A stretch of 64,000 nt of DNA, from positions 324,001 through 388,000 of the forward strand of contig JAJOZX010003211.1 in assembly GCA_023014485.1 (NCBI GenBank). Direction: 5' to 3'. Positions 55,329 to 64,000 of this stretch are shown here, piece after piece. Under the pieces are notes generated by a model. That model did no database searches, was not told where the DNA came from, and was given only the letters and a program-made list of their open reading frames with translations. Position numbers and translations under genes: made by a program. This stretch comes from Bathynomus jamesi (lineage: Eukaryota > Arthropoda > Malacostraca > Isopoda > Cirolanidae). Every line of letters starts with the position of its first letter. Position 1 is the stretch's first letter.

Positions 55329-56669
55329 CTGAATCCAGACACTGCTACATCGCCAGCTCAATACCATCTCACACAGGTTACCCCCGAAAGGGCCTTGGTG
55401 AATCGAGATGCTGGAAATGCAGTCGGGGATCATGATTAAGAGGCATCTTGGACAATGGTGGTAAGGAGGGGCCGGAAGCGAGCGACCCCTCCGAGAACTG
55501 CAACTACTGCAGTAGCTAATGGTAGTGGTCCCTCAAAGAGGTCTGGTCCCACTCATGCACTGGCTAGAGGGAGTCAGCCTGTGGCAAAGATTGGTAGAGA
55601 ACGGCGGGGTATCATAGGGGCTGCCAAAACAGATCGTATGATGCCTGTACCAACGAAGACTGCAAGCATTTTCGTCTCGAAATGTCGACCTGATCTTATG
55701 GCCGAGGAGCTGCAGGCATTTGTGGAAGATAAAGTGAACCTTCAGGTTACATGTAGGGAAAATGACTTCAGATGGACTACGTACAGTTCCTTTCAAGATA
55801 CAGCAGTCTATGATGATCCAGGGGTATTTATGGATCCAGCAGTATGGCCGGAACGGGTATATGTGGCGGCTCTATGAGAAGAAGGTAAGAAAAACACCTG
55901 CAGCCCCTCTCGCAAGTGCTGGAGAAGGTAATTATGGAGACGTCATGCGTCGTACTGTGGAGGAAAATCCAGCTGGGTCTAGCGCTGTAACTGCTGTGCC
56001 TGGTATAAGTGGAATTCAACATGTAGAGATGGCTGGCAGAACTCCTGCATCTTCCTAATTGCATCATTCAAGGTAATCTCTTATACAAAAAAAACAAACG
56101 CTTTATTTCAGACTCAACAGGTACAAACATTATACAAGAGGTCCATAGAAGATTAAGAGATAGTTGTCTGGAGCACTGACTAAGTAGGCCAGTGAATCAC
56201 TGTGTATAATGAACATACAATTGCCTACGCCAATGCTTCCAGATTTCAGATTTATAAAATATATCGGAGACCAGTCCACTAACCATGGTTTCTATTATCT
56301 TACTGACTGACTCACCAAGCCTAGTGATAAATCTAGATACAAAATTACGAATGACACTGGCACAGTTAGGCAACTTATTGACTACAAACAGCATACTGAC
56401 ACGAGAAGGAGCACCATTTACAAATCATGGAGTCCTTAATAAACTCCTAAAAATATTACTATATGCAACATATAATTTCTTCAAATTATACATCCTGTAG
56501 TTCCACTACAAATGAGCTGTATACATTGGAGTACAAAAAGTTTTGAACAAAATCAACTTAACATCTAATGTACACATGAAATTTTCTAACCAAAGTATTT
56601 CCCTGAGCATATAATTGTCTACATTGCCTTAGAATATCACAGTCATCTGAAAGACTATCCGTTAGTATG

Positions 56670-57273
56670 TGTTAGAAAATCTAGAAGAGGAAGAACCATT
56701 GTTGTCCCAAGGCGATACGATGACTAAGCTGATTGATGCAGCATTGCTTGTATATATATTAAGTTAAGGTGTATATATATCCATCTCATAATTGTAAGGT
56801 TAGTGAAAAATTAACTTAATTTAGAGCTAGCATTTTTTAGCTCTTGTGGCATCATTGTTTGGTCACACTGTTGGCATCATTTTGGGACGCTGCGCGTCTT
56901 TTCTACTCGTTTGTGGAAGGTCGTACGTAAAGGTGTGGTCTGATAGAGAGCTCTCTTGCAATTCAGTTTGGTTGTTTAGATACATGATTGTTGCATCGTG
57001 CAATAGTCCAGGTTGCGTTGTTGTTGCAAGGTTCAGAAAGAAGACCACAAATAGTACCCTTTTTGTTTACTTTAAGTTCATGTAATTAAGGTCTAAGGTA
57101 GGCCCGCATCGAGTCAGCAACCCTGAGGTTACCCTGAGGTAGGACCTAATAGGATCTCAAATCCGTAAGTTTTAATTTAGCTTAACTTGGGCTTTAGGTA
57201 GAACTTGCCCTTTAGAATTTGGCCGTTCACGGCTCAGCTGGGATTTTGAACCCGACAAATAAATAAAATAACA
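56670..57273 (+). repeat. BEL-a2 5' LTR
   Basis: TGTTAGAAAATCTAGAAGAG to AATAAATAAAATAACA, 604 bp. A PBS (57274-57291) follows immediately with TGGTCCTTCAGAACCGGA, identical to BEL-a1. Confidence 0.97.
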
Positions 57274-57380
57274 TGGTCCTTCAGAACCGGATTCTACCCC
57301 AAGACTGAGTCAGTGACTATTTTTCGGCAAAGTTCTGATTGTGCAAATTGTATCCCAAGTTAGGCCTAGACGGGTTGAGT

Positions 57381-57615
57381 ATTATTGAGTTAAGATCTCA
57401 GGGTAAAAAGTTTGGTCGCCCAATTGCGAAACTTGGCCAGTCGTCTGTCGTTTTTGGCCTACATTTTTTCCGGTTTGGTTAATTTTGGGTTATTATTGAG
57501 TTAAGGTCCCAGGGTAAAAAGTTTGGTCGCCCAATTGCGAAACTTGGCCAGTCGTCTGTCGTTTTTGGCCTACATTTTTTCCGGTTTGGTTAATTTTGGG
57601 TCATTATTGAATTAA
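57381..57615 (+). repeat. BEL-a2 leader tandem repeat, two units of 111 bp
   Basis: Units begin at 57381 and 57492, with a partial third at 57603. They contain gggtaaaaagtttggtcgcc. Confidence 0.92.
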
Positions 57616-57764
57616 GGTCCTGGAGTGGAAAATTTGGTATTCCATACTGGTGTTTGGTTAGTACCCCACCCAGCAATTCAGTTTATTTGAAAGTAAAATT
57701 TGCGTTTGATCAGTTTGGTTAAGTATTTCTACCAATTCAGCTCATTTGGTATTGAGCCCAAGGG

Positions 57765-58937
57765 TTGTTTACATTGAAGATGAGTGCATCTGAATTGAAC
57801 AAATTTATAAAAAGGAGAAGCGCCTACAAAGGTCTAATTACAAAGGTCATTGCCACTATAGATTCTGCCATAGAGCAAGAGGATTTACGCTTAGTGACTG
57901 CGCAGCTTTCCATATTAGAAACTAAAAAGGTTGCTCTAAGTGAGGTAAATGTTAAAATTGAGGCTCTTATAGAAGAGGATGAAATAGAAAATAACATAAT
58001 TTACTTTGAAGAGATTATTGATGATATGATTAACGTAGGCCTCCGAGCAAAAGAGTTTAGCAGCTCAGTACAGTTAGAGACCAGGTCTAATAATGGAACA
58101 CAACACTCAACAAATGATGCTTGTGAAGTTAAGGTTAACAGATCTGTAGTTCAATTACCGAGGCTTGTACTCAAAACATTTTCTGGGAGTATTCAGGAAT
58201 GGCAAGGATGGGCAGAGAGTTTTCAATCAGCAGTTCATTCTAGTCAAGTGTTAAGTGCCGTGGAGAAGTTTAATTATTTGCGGTCCTCTTGGAAGGGGAG
58301 GCAGCAAAGACTATAGCAGGATTAGCATTAACAGAGGCTAATTATAATGTGGCTTGGGATATTAAAGAAACGGTTTGGTAAGCCAGAGATCTTAATTAAA
58401 AGCCACCTCCGTGCACTTTTAGCTATACCTCCTGTTAATAATCCTAATAGTGTCAAGGAGTTACGGCAGTTATATGATGAATTTGAAATTAGAACTAGGT
58501 CCCTGGACAACTTGGGTGTAGGAATGGAAAAGTATGGTATAATGTTGGTTCCTACACTGGAGTCTAAATTGCCTAGCTCAATTTTGCTTGAATTAAGTAG
58601 GGGACACTCTGCAGAACATGTGTACATCCCCCTTCAGCAGATGTTAAGTCTTTTAGGCACAGAATTAGCAAGACGAGAGGGAGTTGAGTTTGCACAGTGG
58701 GATGGTAAACAAGGGGACAAAGGCAGGCACAACACCAAAGTTTCCACAAAAAGGAATAGCCCAGGTACAGTGTCAGCTCTACATGCCTCCTCTGAGAATA
58801 AATTAAAGGGAATCAAGGAATGCATATTTTGCGAAGGCAACCACAAGTCATATAAATGTGAGGTGGCTGAGGCCTTACCCTTTGAGGAGAGAAAGGACAG
58901 GGTAACTAAGTCCACAGCATGTTTTAAATGTTTTTGA
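57765..58937 (+). pseudogene. BEL-a2 gag
   Basis: Frames 57765-58316 and 58347-58937 carry LNKFIKRRSAYKGLITKV, LPRLVLKTFSGSIQEWQGW, KRFGKPEILIKSHLRALL and the first zinc clusters CIFCEGNHKSYKC and CFKCF. It has a 24-bp in-frame insertion near 58092 relative to BEL-a1. Frameshifts near 58290-58350 and 58935 break it. Confidence 0.88.
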
Positions 58938-59626
58938 AAGGTCATAGAGCAAGGTTTTGTAAGTTTAAAATTTTGTGCAAAAAATGTCATGGTAGGCATC
59001 AGCCATTATTGTGTGAAAACACTCTTAGTAGGCCTACCCCAGAAGTAGAGACATCAGTGGCACATGCCACTGCTATGCAAGGGAGTAAAAGTAAAGGGGG
59101 ATTATTGCAAACAACTGCAGCCTTATTAATTGGGAATGAGGGAGAAGCTACTCTAAGAGTGTTGTTTGATAGTGGTAGCCAGTGTAGTTTTATTAAGACC
59201 AGAATTTCCAGAAAATTGAAGTTTAAAGAACTTAAGAGGGAAAATTTAAGAATTTCTGGGTTTGGGGGTTCCGTTCAAAACCGAACCAAATTTAAGAAGG
59301 TAGAAGTTCTGGTTAAAGGGTTGTTACCGCAAAGTCCCACTATCAAGGTCCAAGCTGTAGAGATTGAGGAACTTTGTGCTCCAGTCACTACTTGTTTAGA
59401 TATGGCATGTGTCCAAGAATTGCAAGTTTAAGGAATTAATTTGGGCAATAATAAGTTTGAGGGAACAGAAGATATTAGTCTTTTGATTGGAGCTGACTAT
59501 TATTGGGACTTCATCACTGGTAATATTGTCCGTACATCTCAAGGCCCCGTAGCTATTGAAAGTAAGCTAGGCTGGATGCTACATGGTAGTTATTGCAATG
59601 AAATGGAAGTTAAGGCTTTTTGTTAA
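58928..59626 (+). pseudogene. BEL-a2 zinc knuckle end and protease
   Basis: CKKCHGRHQPLLC, then the protease core RVLFDSGSQCSFIK, FGGSVQNRTKFKKVEV and LLIGADYYWDFI. A stop replaces Lys at about 59429 (QV*GINLGNN) relative to BEL-a1, and a one-base shift occurs near 59620. Confidence 0.88.
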
Positions 59627-61640
59627 GATTGAGGAGAACAGCCATGGTCTGGAAAGGCATTTGAAAGCGTTTTGGGAACTTGAATCTATTGGTATAAAGG
59701 ACAACCAGGCAAGTACAGTGAACAATGATGTTTTAGAGCAATTTGAAAAAGGGATTGGGTTTAGAGATGGTTGCTATGAAGTTGGCCTACCATGGAAGGA
59801 CTCTTGCAAACCCGGTTCAAACCTTCAGCTAGCTAATCGGAGGTTGGAGACTTCATTGTACAGGCTAAGAAAAAATGAGGAGTTGTTAATTGAATACGAT
59901 GAGGCCATCCTAAGTTATGTAAGGGAGGGCTATGCTGAAAGGGTGCAAGGTGAGCTGGTGAGCCAGGAGGCACATTATCTGCCACACCATGCAGTGGTAC
60001 GGCGAGACAAAACTACCACCAAACTGAGGGTAGTTTTGATGGCTCAGCCAAGGACAAAGGTGGTGTGTCCTTGAATGACTGTTTGGATGCTGGGCCAAAT
60101 TTAAATGCAGATTTATTTTCCTTGTTACTGAGATTCAGGTTTGGTAGAGTAGCATTGACTGCAGATGTGAAGCAAGCCTTTTTGCGGATAAAGTTAAAAC
60201 CAGAGGACAGAGATGTAGTAAGGTATCTGTGGGTGGATACGAAAGACTTGTTGGAAAATGAACCTAAGGTTCAAGCATATAGAATGAAGTCAGTGTTGTT
60301 TGGCCTCAGCTCTAGTCCATTTTTGTTGGCAGCTACTATGCAGTACCATTTTAAGAAATATTCTGAAGTCTATCCTAACACTATTGAACACATAAGGAAA
60401 AATTTTTATGTTGATGATTTGCTATGTTCCGTGGATAATACAGAAATGGCTAAACAGATATTCATGGAGGCTATAGCTATAATGAGGGAGGCTGGCATGG
60501 AGCTCAGAAAATGGCAGACCAATCATTCGCAATTACAAGAGTTTATGAGTCATTCCTCTGTAGTACCTGATGCAGCAGAAAGTATTGAGGATTCTGGTAT
60601 TAAGGAGTTGTGGGCAATAGACGCAAAGGTGCTAGGCATCGTTTGGCAGCAAGATGATGATTTGTTTACCTTCAATGGGAAATCTTTAGTAGAGCTGGCT
60701 GAGAATGAGACAAGGTGGACAAAACGTACAGCTCTTAGTTTGGCTTCGAAGGTCTTTGATCCTCTTGGATTCCTGGCTCCATTTGTGATAAAGTCAAAAA
60801 TTTGGTTTCAGAGCCTCTGGGAAATTGGACTTGGTTGGGACCAAGAGTTACCTGATCATATGGTGGTAAGGTGGAAATATTGGTTCAAAGAATTGGCACA
60901 TCTTGGAGACATTGAAATCCCAAGATGGTACTTTGGAGAGTTGAACAATAGTCCAGACAATTTGGAGCTGCACATCTTTTGTGATGCAAGTGAGGAAGCC
61001 TATGCAACTTGTATTTATATAAGAGGCGCATTGCAAGAGGAAGTAAGTTGCAGGTTGGTTGCTGCAAAGAGTAGAGTAGCACCTTTGAAAAGGCTTTCTG
61101 TTCCAAGGTTGGAATTGATGGGTGCCATTATTGCTAGTCGGCTTGCAATTACAGTGCGAAAGTCTTTGGCCCTCTATGAAATTCCAAGCTATTATTGGAC
61201 AGACTCCACTATAGTTTGGAACTGGTTAAGAAGTCAGGCAAGGAAATGGAAACCATTTGTTGCCAATAGGGTGGAGGAAATTCAAGCGCACACAGATCCC
61301 AAGCAATGGAAGCATTGTCCAGGCATCCAAAACCCCGCTGATTTACCAACACGAGGAATTTCAGTGAAAGATCTTTCACAGTCAAGTTTGTGGTGGAATG
61401 GGCCAGAGTGGCTAAAACTTGGAATTAAAAACTGGCCTTCTAATCAGCCTATTGTAGGAGAATGCCAGGCTGAAGAAGCATGGGTGAGTGAGGTGAGAAA
61501 ATGCGCTGTGAACAGTTGTCAAGTTATGCAGCAGGACCCCATATTGAGGCTTGAGGACATTAGCAGTCTGAAAAGATTGTTAAGAGTGACAGCATGGATA
61601 TATAGATTTACCAACAACATTAAGGGTGAACAGAAGGGGT
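59583..61640 (+). pseudogene. BEL-a2 RT and RNase H
   Basis: LRVVLMAQPRTK, where BEL-a1 reads VVFDGSAKDKGG, marks a one-base shift near 60040. From 60065 the frame is open with VALTADVKQAFLRI, SVLFGLSSSPFLLAATM, KNFYVDDLLCSVDN, LHIFCDASEEAYATCIYI and YYWTDSTIVWNWLRS. It ends at the internal deletion after FTNNIKGE. Confidence 0.93.
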
Positions 61641-62527
61641 TTCCCAAATAAAATCATATCGGATAATGCAAAAACCTTCAAAAAGGCTGCAAAGGAACTC
61701 CAAGAAATTTGGTCCTTGCTAAAAGAGGAAGGATTCCAATCCTACTTTTCACACCAAGGGGTACAGTGGGAGTTTATTGTTGAGAGAGCACCATGGTGGG
61801 GAGGATTTTGGGAAAGGCTAGTGAGAAGTGTAAAGTGTCCATTAAAGAAACTTTTAGCTAATGCTCATTTGAGCAAAGAAGAATTCTCTACTGTTTTATG
61901 TGAAGTAGAAGCAATGGTGAACAGTAGGCCTATCACTTTTGTTTACAACAGTAGGCAGGATGCAGAGCCATTGACACCAAATCATTTTCTTTGTGGTAAA
62001 CGATTAACATCAAACCCCAGTGTGCCAGAAGACTTGCAGCCTTTCCAGAGCACTCAAGGAGAGTTAACCAGACGGTTCAGGTACCTTGAAGAGCTACAAG
62101 ATCAGTTATGGAAGAGGTGGCAGATGAATACTTGCCAGAACTCAATTATTACCCATCAGGCAAGGTAAAGGGCTCCAATGCAAATTGTATCAAGGTGGGA
62201 GAAGTGGTAATGATTGGGGATGAAAGACCAAGGCAATGCTGGAAGCTTGGCATAATTGAATTGTTGTTTGTTGGCAAAGACAATTTAGTTAGGTCTGCAC
62301 TGGTAAAGACTTCAGGAGGAAAGTTAAAGAGACCTATACAAAAACTCTATGCTTTAGAAATCAGCAAAAACACAGATAGTCAAGATGAAACATTTGAGTT
62401 ACAGCCTCATGAAGAAGGCTTGGCTAACCTTGCAGAAGGTAATGACAACAATGCCTCTTCGGTGGGGAGTGTTAGAAAATCTAGAAGAGGAAGAACCATT
62501 GTTGTCCCAAGGCGATATGATGACTAA
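61626..62527 (+). pseudogene. BEL-a2 integrase remnant
   Basis: Begins at NRRGFPNKIISDNAKTFKKA, so the HHCC finger and the first catalytic Asp (VDFAGP in BEL-a1) are deleted. It retains WERLVRSVKCPLKK and EPLTPNHFLCGKRL, then after a shift near 62115 the tail CIKVGEVVMIGDERPRQCW and RKSRRGRTIVVPRRYDD. This integrase cannot be catalytic. Confidence 0.93.
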
Positions 62528-63073
62528 GCTGATTGATGCAGCATTGCTTGTATATATATTAAGTTAAGGTGTATATATATCCATCTCATAATTGTAAGGT
62601 TAATGAAAAATTAACTTAATTTAGAGCTAGCATTTTTTAGCTCTTGTGGCATCATTGTTTGGTCACACTGTTGGCATCATTTTGGGACGCTGCGCGTCTT
62701 TTCTACTCGTTTGTGGAAGGTCGTACGTAAAGGTGTGGTCTGATAGAGAGCTCTCTTGCAATTCAGTTTGGTTGTTTAGATACATGATTGTTGCATCGTG
62801 CAATAGTCCAGGTTGCGTTGTTGTTGCAAGGTTCAGAAAGAAGACCACAAATAGTACCCTTTTTGTTTACTTTAAGTTCATGTAATTAAGGTCTAAGGTA
62901 GGCCCGCATCGAGTCAGCAACCCTGAGGTTACCCTGAGGTAGGACCTAATAGGATCTCAAATCCGTAAGTTTTAATTTAGCTTAACTTGGGCTTTAGGTA
63001 GAACTTGCCCTTTAGAATTTGGCCGTTCACGGCTCAGCTGGGATTTTGAACCCGACAAATAAATAAAATAACA
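62470..63073 (+). repeat. BEL-a2 3' LTR
   Basis: 604 bp, preceded by the purine tract ggtggggag (62461-62469). The pol stop TAA lies inside it at 62525-62527. Confidence 0.97.
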
Positions 63074-63731
63074 GTATGCGGCCAAGATACTTAGTCTGGG
63101 TTACTTCTGACAGCACCCTACCATTTAATTGAAATTCAGGAAATTTTATATACTTGTAGGCTTTGGTCCTCGTAATCATAACATGACTTTTATCAAGATT
63201 ATATTTTATGTCGTCATCCTTCCCATACTTTTCACACACCTTCAAAAGTGTGCTGAGCCCTTTTACAGATGGAGAAATAAGAACTACATAATCTGCATAC
63301 ATCAGATGATTAACAATCATTGTACCAATATAGCAGCCTATTTTACAGGTGTTCAGCACAACAGATAGATTATCCATACAAACATTGAATAAGTAGGGGA
63401 ATAGTATTCCTCCCTGCCTTGTCTGGTGATTATACCAGCATATTAATATACGGACCAAGTAACCAGGTATATTACGATTTACAAGTTTCATGAATAATTT
63501 GTCATGATTAACACGATCAAATGCTTTAGAGGCATCCAGGAAACACAAAAATACATTAGCATCTAGAGTTTGGTATTTACAGACCATTTCCTTCAAAGCA
63601 TACACACACATATCAGTACTGTGTTTCTTTTTAAAACCAAATTGGTTATCACTAGTATACAGGTAACATTCACGTCTATTAATGAGTATATATTCAAACA
63701 CCTTAGACATAATACTGGCCAAGGCTCTTGC
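63074..63731 (-). pseudogene. LINE-B2 reverse transcriptase fragment
   Basis: Minus strand: ALASIMSKVFEYILINRREC, DNQFGFKKKHSTDM, FLCFLDASKAFDRVNHDKLF, RQGGILFPYLFNVCMDN and VNHLMYADYVVLISPS, where the second catalytic Asp of YADD is replaced by Tyr. About 20 residues between NHQT and RQGG are deleted. It is dead and 5' truncated. Confidence 0.9.
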
Positions 63732-63845
63732 CCTATAATTATCTTTACTGGCTTATTGGCCTATAGTTATCTTTACTGGCCTATTGGCCTATAATTATCG
63801 TTACTGGCCTATAGTTATCTTTACTGGCCTATTGGCCTATAGTTA
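63732..63845. repeat. 28-bp tandem repeat at the LINE-B2 5' junction
   Basis: About four units of cctatagttatctttactgg plus cctattgg (one 20-bp unit) end exactly at the target duplication. The first unit is genuine RT coding sequence (SKDNYRARA). Confidence 0.9.
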
Positions 63846-63852
63846 TCTTATA

Positions 63853-64000
63853 ACTGTAGAGGCCTAAGCTTAGGCAATAACAGCAAACACAGGCGGATCG
63901 TAATTGATAAGCTGTTAGAGGATGCTGATATTCTCTGTCTGCAGGAAACATGGCTGTGGAAATAGGACTTAAAGGACCCGAATAGCCTGTCCAGTAACGT
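63853..64000 (+). pseudogene. LINE-C ORF2 endonuclease N-terminus (partial at window end)
   Basis: Reads NCRGLSLGNNSKHRRIVID then ADILCLQETWLWK, a TAG, and DLKDPNSLSSN. SYNCRGL and LCLQETWL (metal-binding Glu) open APE endonucleases of LINEs. The first residues (VIS) lie before the insertion at about 56073-56085. Confidence 0.85.

Larger units (their letters stand above)
51414..56060 (+). pseudogene. LINE-C ORF1 in pieces
   Basis: The N-terminal piece reads GAVVDELLCFIANKIDYL and VIITKLCGDF, a stop, then DDGKIERSKK. The second piece reads WQGPRKSVQNIEDIIRMFQQ and VFVAQDLTNLPPP. The third reads VEVCTDTASRVEALERW, a Ser/Pro-rich linker with three 42-bp repeats (55203-55328), then KTDRMMPVPTKTASIFVSKC and AEELQAFVEDKVNLQVTC, an RRM-like ORF1 core. 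Stops and frameshifts (51538, near 55440 and 55860) make it a pseudogene. It is expected to bind LINE RNA. Confidence 0.7.
56670..63073 (+). mobile_element. BEL-a2: BEL/Pao retrotransposon with internal deletion
   Basis: 6,404 bp with two 604-bp LTRs that I see differing at only about two sites, and TSD gtatg (56665-56669, 63074-63078). It is about 770 bp shorter than BEL-a1, mainly because of a deletion near 61630 between RNase H and integrase. It is the youngest-looking LTR insertion in the window. Confidence 0.96.
56086..63845 (-). mobile_element. LINE-B copy 2 with exact 7-bp TSD
   Basis: Flanked by tcttata (56079-56085, 63846-63852). Removing one copy rejoins LINE-C ORF2 as VISYNCRGLSLG. 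LINE-B parts are 56086-56669 and 63074-63845; BEL-a2 lies between. 3' tail of TTTG/T-rich units at 56086-56101; 5' truncated inside RT, ending in a short tandem repeat. Confidence 0.93.
51410..64000 (+). mobile_element. LINE-C, interrupted by TIR-Y and LINE-B2
   Basis: Plus-strand LINE whose ORF1 is spread over 51414-51590, about 52385-52643 and 54917-56060. ORF2 begins at about 56065 and resumes at 63853. TIR-Y sits inside ORF1 and LINE-B2 inside the first codons of ORF2. ORF2 runs past the end of the window. Confidence 0.75.

Overview
This is a eukaryotic, intron-free, AT-rich window made almost entirely of transposable elements. I find no convincing host gene. Mariner, Tc1-like, hAT, piggyBac-like, BEL/Pao, Ty3/gypsy and APE-type LINE sequences, a short CCTAA (TTAGG-type) array and long TA/TG microsatellites suggest an invertebrate, most likely an arthropod and plausibly a decapod crustacean. 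That assignment is inference; no diagnostic host gene is present.

Layout. 1-3180: a deleted Tc1/mariner-type element, a 3' piece of a mariner, three tRNA-derived SINE heads and unassigned sequence. 3181-12060: two copies of a LINE (LINE-A, minus strand), the first split by a hAT MITE; a 253-bp long-TIR MITE lies between them. 13073-28047: a nested stack. A small MITE is split by a mariner, whose 5' UTR is split by a TIR element (here TIR-X) carrying an unclassified transposase-like gene. TIR-X is split in turn by a full BEL element (BEL-a1), a hAT MITE and a Tc1-like element. A further hAT MITE sits in the outer MITE. 29208-48420: a piggyBac-type MITE; a LINE-B copy hit by a solo BEL-a LTR, a solo gypsy LTR and a full BEL element (BEL-b1); a gypsy LTR with a gag stump; a second full BEL-b (b2); and Tc1 and LINE fragments. 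48787-64000: a second copy of the first hAT MITE, a CR1-like LINE fragment, then a plus-strand LINE-C. LINE-C ORF1 is split by a second unclassified TIR element (TIR-Y, one large two-frame gene). The start of LINE-C ORF2 is split by a LINE-B copy that itself carries BEL-a2. LINE-C endonuclease resumes at 63853 and runs off the window.

Most boundaries were fixed by target-site duplications (TSDs) read directly: 8 bp for three of the hAT MITEs exactly and for a fourth with one mismatch, 5 bp for most LTR elements, TA for mariner/Tc1, TTAA for piggyBac, and 7 bp for LINE-B2. Paralogous copies inside the window supply empty sites. The most interesting items are TIR-X and TIR-Y, where two protein families of unclear class are bracketed by terminal inverted repeats, and an in-frame UGA shared by both BEL-b copies between the Gag-protease and RT parts. 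I ran no database searches; family names rest on recognised motifs.
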